64,000 nucleotides of DNA. Source: Candidatus Cloacimonadota bacterium. Its GTDB lineage: Bacteria > Cloacimonadota > Cloacimonadia > Cloacimonadales > Cloacimonadaceae. How positions within the stretch are numbered: position 1 is the stretch's first letter; every line of letters starts with the position of its first letter. The notes beneath the pieces are model-generated. The model made no database searches, was not told the origin of the DNA, and was given only the letters and a program-made list of their open reading frames with translations. The stretch is taken from the NCBI GenBank assembly GCA_029567705.1, contig JAKPXC010000121.1, positions 1 to 64,000 of the forward strand, read 5' to 3'. This document shows positions 7,644 to 16,000 of this stretch, piece after piece. The position numbers and the translations under genes were made by a program.

Positions 7644-8342
7644 ATGAAAAGAAACATACCTTTGATAATAGTCTTTCTGGCGGGCTTGGTGGTCTTCGCT
7701 TCGGAATTTATCCCGCACCGTCCTTTCAGCCAGATCAATGAAACTCTGGAACGCTGGTTTATGATAATCTCCGGCTTTGCGATGTTCCTGGGACAGGTGA
7801 GCCTGCTGCGTGTGAACGGTGCAAAGATCAAGAACAAGGTCAAGGATTGGCCTTACTATCTGGCAGGCATGATCAGCTTTGCCTTGATGCTGATCTTTGG
7901 CTTGCTTTGGGGCATGGAAAAGACCGATGGTATTCTGGGAGATGGTGCTTCCATCCAAGCCTGGCTGGGGCTCAAACCCTTTGACTATCTGTTTGAAAAC
8001 GTCTATCAGCATCTCTCGGCCACCATGTTTGCCCTCTTGGCTTTCTACATAGCCTCTGCGGCCTATCGGGCCTTCATTATCCGCAGCTTTGAATCCAACC
8101 TTCTGATGATCACTGCCGTGATCGTGATCCTGGGCAGAAGCAGCTTTGGCACCATGCTCACCGGATGGATTCCGAATAATCTTCCACTCTTGCATCTTCC
8201 CAATCTGACGGACTTCATTATGGAATTTCCCAATTCAGCGGCACAGCGTGCCATCATGATCAGTGCGGCACTGGGTATTGTGGGAAGCAGCCTGAGAATC
8301 ATCCTGGGCATAGAGCGCTCCTATCTGGGAGGTGATAAATGA
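7644..8342 (+). CDS. Integral membrane protein of unknown function
   Basis: 232 residues with about six hydrophobic segments: 5-23, 36-55, 70-92, 118-140, 145-165 and a possible 200-220. A polar loop of about 25 residues (WGMEKTDGILGDGASIQ and onward) separates segments 3 and 4. I do not recognise a family. The start ATG at 7644 has only a weak ribosome-binding site. The stop overlaps the next ATG as ATGA (8339-8342), so its translation is coupled to the neighbouring DUF6754-associated genes. Confidence 0.75.
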   Translation: MKRNIPLIIVFLAGLVVFASEFIPHRPFSQINETLERWFMIISGFAMFLGQVSLLRVNGAKIKNKVKDWPYYLAGMISFALMLIFGLLWGMEKTDGILGDGASIQAWLGLKPFDYLFENVYQHLSATMFALLAFYIASAAYRAFIIRSFESNLLMITAVIVILGRSSFGTMLTGWIPNNLPLLHLPNLTDFIMEFPNSAAQRAIMISAALGIVGSSLRIILGIERSYLGGDK

Positions 8343-9187
8343 GTATCAGCCCTCAGACAGAGAGAAGAATCATATACCTGGTGCTGTTTCTGGCAGTGCT
8401 GCTGCCTCTCCTCTTCCCCATCGGCTGGCGCACAGAAAGCTCTCCACACGTCCGTATGGCGCATAAGCTGGTGGAGCAAAGCCCGGCCGGATCTGTGGCC
8501 ATCGTTTCTTTTGATTACGATCCAGCTTCCATGACCGAGCTGCAGCCCATGGCAGTGGCGATGATCGACCATGCCTGGAGCAAAGGACACAAAGTGATCG
8601 CCACCGCGCTGTGGCCTCAAGGACCGCAACTGGCGGATCAAGCCTTCAGAGCCTTAAGTGAGAAGTATCCCGAGAAGCAGTATGGCGTGGATTATGTAAA
8701 TCTGGGTTACAAAGTGGGAGGCATGGTAACTATTCAGGCCATGGGACGCTCTTTGGTGGAGGTGTACCCCACCGATACCGGAGGAACAGCCTTGAACCAG
8801 ATACCGATGTTAGCCAAGGTGAATACTCTGCGTGATATAGCCTATATCAGCTCGCTTTCTTCGGGAGACCCTGGCATCAAGCAATGGGTAATGGCGGCTC
8901 ACGATATGTACAACGTTCCCGTTACCGGCGGCACCACAGCCATCTCAGCTCCCGGCTTCATCCCCTATATCAATAGCCAGAATCAACTGATTGGGCTGCT
9001 GGGTGGCTTGAAAGCTGCGGCGGAGTATGAAGGCCTGATCGGCATGGAGAATGGCTCTGCCACCGCCAAAATGGATTCCCAATCTGTGGCTCACCTCCTG
9101 ATCCTGATCTTCATTGCCATCGGCAACTACAAGGTCTGGAGAAACAAACGCATCAAACGCACTCAAGATTTGAAGGAGGAGATATAA
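8339..9187 (+). CDS. Bitopic membrane protein with an extracytoplasmic alpha/beta domain
   Basis: 282 residues: transmembrane helix near 10-28, a soluble domain (about 35-245) and a second hydrophobic helix near 247-265 followed by a basic tail (RNKRIKR). The soluble part has alternating beta strands and helices (GSVAIVSFDYDP, GHKVIATALWP, RDIAYISSLSSGDPG, VPVTGGTTAISAPGF) and ends with GLLGGLKAAAEYE, suggesting a Rossmann-like fold. I know of no catalytic assignment. It begins inside the previous stop (ATGA) and ends in TAATG shared with the next gene, so this protein is made in step with its neighbours. Confidence 0.75.
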   Translation: MSISPQTERRIIYLVLFLAVLLPLLFPIGWRTESSPHVRMAHKLVEQSPAGSVAIVSFDYDPASMTELQPMAVAMIDHAWSKGHKVIATALWPQGPQLADQAFRALSEKYPEKQYGVDYVNLGYKVGGMVTIQAMGRSLVEVYPTDTGGTALNQIPMLAKVNTLRDIAYISSLSSGDPGIKQWVMAAHDMYNVPVTGGTTAISAPGFIPYINSQNQLIGLLGGLKAAAEYEGLIGMENGSATAKMDSQSVAHLLILIFIAIGNYKVWRNKRIKRTQDLKEEI

Positions 9188-9825
9188 TGGCAGAGTTTAT
9201 GACTGTTCTGGGCCTTTACATAGGTGCTTTCTTCACCTTCTGTATCTTTAGCTTCCTTTACAAAGACAATCCCTTTTACAAGCTGGCGGAGCAGATCTTC
9301 GTGGGTCTCTCGGCAGCTTATTGGGTAATCTATATTATCTACAATACACTGCTGCCCAATCTTTTCACCAAGCTCTTTACGGATTTCAGCGGGAACCTGA
9401 TTCTTCTGATACCCGGAGCTCTGGGCGTTATGATGCTGATGCGGTTGCATCCCAAAACCCAGTGGATCTCCCGCTATCCGATAGCCCTGGTAATAGGTAC
9501 TTCTGCGGGGATCAGTATGCTGCGCTATATGAAGAGCGATCTTTTGCAGCAGATGACCGCCACCATGATCAATCCCGTGGTTCAGGGAGATATCATCGCC
9601 ACTGTGGGAAACTTTATCCTGATTGTGGGTACGATCTGCGGCATCTACTTCTTTTACTTCAGTAAAAAACAGGAAGGCGTCTATGCTGTGCCCTCCAAGA
9701 TTGGTATATACTTTCTGATGATAAGCTTCGGAGCATCTTTTGGCTACACAGTTATGGCACGTATTTCGCTGCTGATCGGCAGGCTGGAATTCCTGCTGAA
9801 GGACTGGCTTCACCTAATCAACTAA
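9187..9825 (+). CDS. Integral membrane protein of unknown function
   Basis: 212 residues with about six hydrophobic helices (roughly 5-24, 36-56, 66-84, 97-112, 133-155, 170-190), a short loop containing RLHPKTQWISRYP, and a hydrophobic C-terminus. No named family recognised. The start shares its A with the upstream TAA (TAATG). The next gene, an acyl-activating enzyme, begins after 11 bp with a good ribosome-binding site (GAGGAACTT). It is the last of the four coupled membrane-protein genes. Confidence 0.75.
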   Translation: MAEFMTVLGLYIGAFFTFCIFSFLYKDNPFYKLAEQIFVGLSAAYWVIYIIYNTLLPNLFTKLFTDFSGNLILLIPGALGVMMLMRLHPKTQWISRYPIALVIGTSAGISMLRYMKSDLLQQMTATMINPVVQGDIIATVGNFILIVGTICGIYFFYFSKKQEGVYAVPSKIGIYFLMISFGASFGYTVMARISLLIGRLEFLLKDWLHLIN

Positions 9826-9836
9826 ACGAGGAACTT

Positions 9837-11363
9837 ATGGATCAATTGCATCTTCGCTTTATTCAGGCGGCCAAGAAACACTCCGGTAAACTTGCGGTAG
9901 CCGATAAAGGCACCAATCAGGATTATGGCTATGGCAGAATGCTGATAGCTTCTTTTATCCTCAAAGAGGAACTGGGAAAGATCCCGGGAAAGTATATCGG
10001 CATGCTGCTCCCCACTTCGATGGGAGCTATGCTGGGAGTGATCTCCACACTCTTTGCCGGCAAGATCCCGGTGATGATAAACTATGCCACGGGAGCGATC
10101 GATAACTGCCTGTATGCCCGGCAGAAATGTAACTTCAAGACGGTAGTCACTAGCAAGAAACTCCTGGATAAACTAGGGCTTAAGCCCATTGACCACATGA
10201 TCTTCGTGGAGGACATTCTGCAGCGGGTCAGCACCTTGGCAAAGCTCAAAGCAGCAATGCTTTCCAAGCTTCCCTATGCCGTTCTGAAGAATCTGGTGCA
10301 CAACGGCAGCAGCGATGAAGTCTCCGTGATCCTTTTCACCAGCGGAAGTGAGAAAGAGCCCAAAGCTGTACAGCTCTCCCACAGGAACATCCTGCATAAT
10401 ATTGATGGAATTCACCAGTTGGTACATCTGGATCACAACGACGTCTTCCTTTCTATCCTGCCGGTCTTCCACGTGTTTGGCCTGGTGACCCAATTCTGGC
10501 TTCCGGTGCTGATGGGAGCGACTTTGGTCACCTATCCCAATCCCCTGGAATATAGAACAGTCAGCGATCTGGTGAAGCAATACAGAGCTACCTTTATGGC
10601 TGCTACACCTTCCTTCTTACATGGTTACCTTGCCAAATCCGACCCCGGTGATTACAGCAGCATGAAGCTGGCCATCGCCGGGGCTGATAAGCTTCCGGAT
10701 AAGATATTCGAAGGCTTCCTGACTAAGCACAATATCTCTATCTTTGAAGGTTACGGCACCACCGAGACCAGTCCGGTGATCTCCGTGAACTACCCCGGTC
10801 ACCAGAAGAAAGGCAGTATCGGCCAGATCTTCCCCAATGTGCAGGTGCGGATTGTGGATATCAATACAGAAAAGATTCTGGGCACCAATCAGGAAGGAAA
10901 GATACTGGTCAAGGGTGATAACGTGATGGTGGGTTACCTGGGAGATCTGGAAGAGACCTCTCTGAGAATCCGCAATGGATGGTATGAAACCGGGGATATT
11001 GGCCTGATCGACGATGATGGATATCTCTGGCATAAAGGACGCCTGAAACGCTTTGTGAAAGTTGGTGGCGAGATGGTCTCTCTGGTTAAAGTGGAGGAAA
11101 TCCTCACCAAGTTTCTCCCGGAAGATGTGATCTGTTGCGTGGTCGATGTGCCGCATCCCACCAAAGGCGCAGATGTGGTTGCTGCCGTTACCACCGGGAA
11201 TTTTGACCAGCATGCCGTGATGAAGAAGCTGAAGAAAGAGCTGCCGTCTATCGCTATCCCCAAAGTCTTTGAAGTGATAGAAGACATCCCCATGATGGCC
11301 TCCGGTAAAGTGAACTTCCGTGAAGTGGAGAAGATCTGCCGCAGCAAGGCCTCACAGGATTAG
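9837..11363 (+). CDS. AMP-dependent acyl-CoA/acyl-ACP synthetase family protein
   Basis: 508-residue adenylate-forming enzyme (ANL superfamily) that activates a carboxylic acid with ATP and passes it to CoA or acyl-carrier protein. Motifs: ATP-binding loop FTSGSEKEPKAV (167-178), SILPVFHVFGL (206-216), GYGTTET (305-311), YETGDIGLIDDDGYLWHKGR with the adenosine-ribose Asp, the hinge/A8 region FVKVGGEMVS, and the A10 lysine in MASGKVNF near residue 490. The overall pattern is like the ligase half of Aas (acyl-ACP synthetase), so a fatty acid is the likely substrate (inference). The ribosome-binding site is GAGGAA. It follows the membrane-protein genes by 11 bp and precedes the aldolase gene by 5 bp, so probably one transcript. 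Confidence 0.9.
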   Translation: MDQLHLRFIQAAKKHSGKLAVADKGTNQDYGYGRMLIASFILKEELGKIPGKYIGMLLPTSMGAMLGVISTLFAGKIPVMINYATGAIDNCLYARQKCNFKTVVTSKKLLDKLGLKPIDHMIFVEDILQRVSTLAKLKAAMLSKLPYAVLKNLVHNGSSDEVSVILFTSGSEKEPKAVQLSHRNILHNIDGIHQLVHLDHNDVFLSILPVFHVFGLVTQFWLPVLMGATLVTYPNPLEYRTVSDLVKQYRATFMAATPSFLHGYLAKSDPGDYSSMKLAIAGADKLPDKIFEGFLTKHNISIFEGYGTTETSPVISVNYPGHQKKGSIGQIFPNVQVRIVDINTEKILGTNQEGKILVKGDNVMVGYLGDLEETSLRIRNGWYETGDIGLIDDDGYLWHKGRLKRFVKVGGEMVSLVKVEEILTKFLPEDVICCVVDVPHPTKGADVVAAVTTGNFDQHAVMKKLKKELPSIAIPKVFEVIEDIPMMASGKVNFREVEKICRSKASQD

Positions 11364-11368
11364 ACAAG

Positions 11369-12088
11369 ATGATAAACATACATACAATGAAACAATTATA
11401 CGAGGCAGCCTTTTACCGGCTGCCTTCACTTATCGGAAGTATCACGGAGATCGCAAGGTGCATCTGGCAAAATGGCTGGGCAGAAGCAAACGCCGGAAAC
11501 ATGTCTTTTGACATCACAACCCAACTTCATGAGCTCTACCTGGTGAAAGAGACCGATCTTACCAGGTATTATCTGGTTTCCCGCACCGGTTCACGTTATC
11601 GCCAGTATGCCAAAGATCTGATGAATAGCTTTGTACTGGTGGCAGTGGAAAAGGATGGACTTGAAAGCACCCAGACCATTTATCCTGTGGAGTCCAAGCC
11701 CACTTCGGAGTGGCAAACGCATCGCAGAATACAGGAGTATTTTCAAACTTACAAGCCGGATTACAAGTGCATCATCCACGTTCATCCGGCTGAGATTATA
11801 GCGCTATCACAGCTACCGGCTTATAATGATCCGGTATCCTTGAATCAAAGACTGATGAGCATCCTGCCGGAAACCAAGTATTATCTGCCCACAGGGGTGG
11901 CTATGGCACGCTTTGCCGAAACTGGCACCACTGAGCTGGCAGAGGCCAGCATGGCTGCTTTGGCAGCTCAGAATGCGCTAATCTGGCAGGGACATGGGTT
12001 GATGGCGTTTGGTAAAGACCCCGATGAAGCCTTTGACTATCTGGAGATAGTGAATAAAGCTGCCAAGCTCTGGTTCCTGCTCAATTGA
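11369..12088 (+). CDS. Class II aldolase, similar to rhamnulose-1-phosphate aldolase
   Basis: 239-residue zinc-dependent class II aldolase/adducin-fold protein. Visible landmarks are WAEANAGNMSFD (phosphate/substrate loop, 37-48), YYLVSRTGS (67-75), PTSEWQTH with the probable catalytic Glu114, the zinc pair HVHP (His137, His139) and the third zinc ligand in WQGHGLMAFG (His209). The order and the loops match RhaD better than FucA, but RhaD enzymes are about 270 residues and the usual C-terminal extension is missing. Substrate is therefore uncertain, and no rhamnose genes are nearby. It is the last gene of the operon and is followed by a clear intrinsic terminator at 12114-12143. Confidence 0.85.
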   Translation: MINIHTMKQLYEAAFYRLPSLIGSITEIARCIWQNGWAEANAGNMSFDITTQLHELYLVKETDLTRYYLVSRTGSRYRQYAKDLMNSFVLVAVEKDGLESTQTIYPVESKPTSEWQTHRRIQEYFQTYKPDYKCIIHVHPAEIIALSQLPAYNDPVSLNQRLMSILPETKYYLPTGVAMARFAETGTTELAEASMAALAAQNALIWQGHGLMAFGKDPDEAFDYLEIVNKAAKLWFLLN

Positions 12089-12113
12089 TAATCAGATAAA
12101 CCTTTTTCTCAAG

Positions 12114-12143
12114 AAGCTCTTCTGTACGGAAGAGCTTTTCTTT
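12114..12143 (+). terminator. Intrinsic terminator of the membrane/acyl-synthetase operon
   Basis: AAGCTCTTC (12114-12122), loop TGTACG, GAAGAGCTT (12129-12137), then TTCTTT. It lies 25 bp after the aldolase stop. Confidence 0.85.
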
Positions 12144-12314
12144 GGCTGTTGCAAACTTATTCCTCATTCGATTCTGCGGCGGATGAGCTCAAGAATTGTA
12201 TAGGTAGCGGATGAGCAGGTTCTGATTTTAGAATTAAGTTCAATTAGAGTGGGTGAATCTGATCAATGCCTCTCCGTCATTCATGTGGAGGAGGCTGTGA
12301 AGAAACTCTGAGGA

Positions 12315-12454
12315 GAGTCCCGGGACGACATTTTAGATGACTAATACATTCTTGATTATACATATAAGCTTATCTAAAATGTCGTTCCTACGGAACTCAG
12401 GATCGTTGCTATGGATTCGTGATGCTAGCTAAAATGCCGTCCCTAACGGGACTC
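12315..12454. repeat. Three copies of a TCTAAAATG(T/C)CGTYCC...GGACTC element
   Basis: Copies at 12315-12340 (inverted), 12371-12398 and 12424-12454 (both direct). The core is CTAAAATGYCGT followed by a small palindrome CCTACGG or GTCCCTAACGGGAC. The first and second form a large inverted repeat around an AT-rich loop. REP-like behaviour is likely. Confidence 0.7.
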
Positions 12455-12740
12455 TTCTCCTGAATTCGAGACTTTTCACACAGTCTCCTTCGCAGGAATG
12501 ACGGCATGTGGACACTGGGTATCAATGGGTAGAAACACATCTACATGCCAGGTACTATGGGCTTTAGGCAATTATTCAACGCTCTTTAGTAACGTAGGCC
12601 ACACAAGCGTTAAAGTTACAGTCTTGTTCCGGTAATTTTTGGTAAATCAGAAAGAGCATTGAATCATTGTCCTGATCTCTGGGTAGAACCAAGAAAAAAA
12701 CGGCTGTCCAACCCCATGATAGATGCAGTGTTATAAACCT

Positions 12741-12848
12741 GCGGAAAAGATTCCACAGAAAAGTGTCCAAAACTTGGGGAAAGTGTCCACGTATAAAAAG
12801 TGAGGGAGAGTTTTCTCCCGTGTGTTCTTTCAAACAGTATATAGAGTG
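12741..12848 (-). repeat. Dispersed repeat, copy B (partner at 1420-1529)
   Basis: Read on the minus strand it runs parallel to 1420-1529: CACTCTAT, CTGTTTGAAAGA, TTTTATACGTGGACA, TTGGACACTTT, GAATCTTTTCC, with small indels between. The copies are about 11 kb apart in opposite orientation. Confidence 0.7.
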
Positions 12849-12954
12849 TAAGATAGTGTGCTGAGATTGCACAAATGAGACAGAGTTTCGTTCAGTATGA
12901 GTATGAATCCCGAGCTCAGGATCATTCCCAGATAACAGGTAGCTTCTGTGGATA

Positions 12955-12985
12955 ACAAAAAAGCCCGGAGGATCTCCCCGGGCTT
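12955..12985 (-). terminator. Intrinsic terminator of the C25-protein gene
   Basis: On the minus strand, AAGCCCGG (12985-12978) pairs with CCGGGCTT (12968-12961), followed by a run of T opposite the A-tract at 12957-12962. It lies 20 bp beyond the gene's stop. Confidence 0.85.
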
Positions 12986-13005
12986 GTCTTGATTAATCTA
13001 TGATA

Positions 13006-16000
13006 CTATTTAACCATCAGCATCTTACGGGTGCTGGTGTGTTTGGGAGTCTCCAGGCGATAGAAATAGACGCCGGAGGAGACAGAACGGTTGGTGTCAT
13101 CCCGTCCATCCCAAACTATGCTGTGACGTCCGCTTTCTTTTTCACCATTGAACAAGGTACGTACCAATTGGCCTCTGAGGTTATACACGCTCAGTCTGGC
13201 ACGTCCACTCTCAGCCAGATCAAAAGATATGGTTGTGGTGGGGTTGAAGGGATTGGGAAAGTTGGAGTTCAACCTGGTAATCAAAGCAGGATTTTGGGCA
13301 TCACCACCCGCAACGTAGGGAACGCTGAAGGAAAGAGTGTCGCTGGGACTACCTTCCACGTTGATGTAGCGAACCCGGACGTAGTATTGATAGGCTCCAT
13401 CCAGAGGAAGATTCTCTGTATAGGTCTGCTCGGTGGTTTCGGTGACGAACTGGAACGCGCCCATATCAAAGCGTTTGTACACTCTGTAAGCAACAGCCGG
13501 TAAGACGGGATCGTATGGCTCTGTCCAGGAGATATTCAGATCGCGGGTGTCATTATTGAAGGTGAAGGCGATGCTGAAGGGCTTGGGCAGATAGATCAGA
13601 GTGAATTCGGTGTATCTGGCCATATTGGCAGAATCCAGAGTGAAGGGGCCGAAGTTTGAAGATTGGTGGTTCCTCATCTTGCCTTCTGCGGTGTAGGAGC
13701 CTCTCTTCAGATAGAGAGCATAGCTACCATCTAAAGCAGGGTGTGTGGCAAATTGGTTTGAGGCCTTCACGACCGCTAGTTCCGGACTGTATCCGGAAGT
13801 GGGGATCACAAAGCCATGCAGCTTGGCAACACGTTTATCCACATTGCTGATGCTGAAGTTATCTATGAACCAACCCTGACCGTTATTGGAGCCATCGGAA
13901 CAGAACTTGAATTTGAAGATCACATTCTGCCCAGCGTATGGATTGAGGTTAAAGATCTCTTCTTCCCAGCCGTTGGAGTTGCCGGAGAAACCGGGTTGGT
14001 TGCCGAGGCTGTTTACATTGTTGTGAGTGTAGCCACCTGCGGGAGTCAGAATAGTCCAATTCGCACCGGCATCGGTGGAAACGCTCACGTTTCCTCCATC
14101 ATAACCTGCTTCCGAATTGAAGAAATGACGGAAGCTCATGTTGCTGTTATCATTCAGAAGATAAGCAGGGCTTAGAAGGCTGTAAGTGATGTTCTCTGGA
14201 TAGTAGCCACTGAGGTTTGTGCCCCAAAGCATGGATCCGGAATAGGGTGTCACCTGGCTGGGATCTCCCCAGGTCCAACCGCCTTCAGAAATGAACTCGC
14301 CGTTATTATGTTCAAAGCTATTGGATTCGCCGCTTACGCCATAGGGCACGAAGAAGTCGGCTTCCAGGGCTTCTGCATTGCCGGAGCTGGCTGAGAATGT
14401 GAAGGGAATCTCTTCTCCCAGGTTTTCTTCTCCAGTAACAGTGATGTCATAGACGAATTGCATGATGGTATTGGCGTCGATCGCAGCACGGTTCAAAACA
14501 GGATTGCTGATCGTGGTGTTGGGACGGCTTGTGGTAAGTGTGCCAACCACAGAGGTTGCTTCCACAGATGTCTGGTTACCGATGTTTACAATGAGCTTCA
14601 CTGTCTCACCCTGATCGATTGAGCCATTGAAAGTGCTCTCAGAATCATCAATCATGTAGGAATTCAGGTTCAACATCGATGCTTCCACCCGGATACTGAA
14701 GTTACGGATCCATTCATCGTCACCGGAAGTGACGGTAAGAGTGAAGGAGAGCACCTGTCCATCGGGGCATACGGGAGAAATCTCCACTACAAAAGCTTCA
14801 CGGTTCACACCGCTCTGTTCTGCCTCAAGAGGATAGTATTCGGCTTCGGCTGTGGTAATATTCACCATGGGATCGCTACTGGTGAGCAGAGCTGTAATAC
14901 CAGAGGCGGGAGCATTACCGATATTGGTGAGCTGGAGTCCCAAACGGATGGTCTCACCGGGCTCGGCGATGCCGTTGCTGTTTCCCAGATTATCATCCAC
15001 ATAAGTTTGATCCAGAATAAGAGAGGCTTCCATGTGGTAAACAGGAACCGTGGTAATATAGAGGGCTCTCTGGTTGCCCAGCGGTGAGGCGGCTACAGGA
15101 TAGACGTTGTTGAAGCTGTATTCCAGGCCACGTGTACCCGTATGGTCTTCAATACCAATCGAGCAGTAGCTGCCATGATTGGCGCCACTTTGTGAATCCA
15201 CGTTGTTAAAGGTTTGATACTGGAACTTGATGGGACCATCGCCAAAGGAAGTGGGATGGTAGGCCTGATCATAGAGAATTGCCTGGAATGTTTCCAAGCT
15301 GGTACCGTTCTTACCATTCTTCATGTTGTACCATTCCACTACGAAGGCGTTGTTGCTGCGATCGTACCATGTGTAAACTCCGCCACCTGAATGAGTGGCC
15401 AGATCGTCCCAGAAGGGGGCGATCATGGGGCTGCCACCCATGGGGCCGGGTAAACGGAAGTTTCTAAATTCGGCGTTGGCAGATTCTCCCAGAACTAGGA
15501 AACCATTGGAGGAGATGGATGCCTGAGTGTATTGAATTCCATAGAATTGGAAGGGGAAAGGTAAAGCAATGGTTGTAATGGCTGTGCCGCCCACCTGATC
15601 TCCCTCATCGCCACTGGTATAGGCATCACTGAGAGGTAGGATAGTGCCCAAGCCACCCTCGGCAGGAGCTATTCCTACCCATTGGAAAGTGGGGGCTTCA
15701 GCATAAGACCAATCTCCATCATCAAAGATCATATAGCCATAACTGCAAGGTCCCAGAGGATCCTGAACATTGACTGTGCCTATCGTCAGGCTGAAATCCA
15801 GATACTGCTCAAAGCCGGCAGCATTATAAAGTTTCACCCTCATGGGGATCACCATACCGGGGAGGATCATCTCTCTGGCTGAAATGGAGAAGTTATCGGT
15901 ACCCGCTGTAGCAGTGCCGTCCACAGGTACTGTGCCGAAGAAGCCGATGTTATCGTTGATTACAACCAGATCGTTCAAGGTGTATAACCGGCCATAAAGA

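Larger units (their letters stand above)
12144..12954. other. Intergenic region between convergent operons, repeat-rich, no supported gene
   Basis: It contains an inverted/direct repeat set (12315-12454), a half copy of the CCTTCGCAGGAATGACGG palindrome (12487-12504) and dispersed repeat copy B (12741-12848). A 98-codon open frame on the minus strand (12576-12872) runs through the dispersed repeat, has no good ribosome-binding site and no recognisable domain, so I do not call it. Confidence 0.6.

Noticed and set aside
10617-11213. 198-codon open frame antisense to the acyl-synthetase gene
   Set aside because: The sense strand carries all ANL motifs; the antisense product has none.
12576-12872. 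98-codon open frame on the minus strand
   Set aside because: It lies across the dispersed repeat, has no ribosome-binding site and no recognisable domain; composition looks random.
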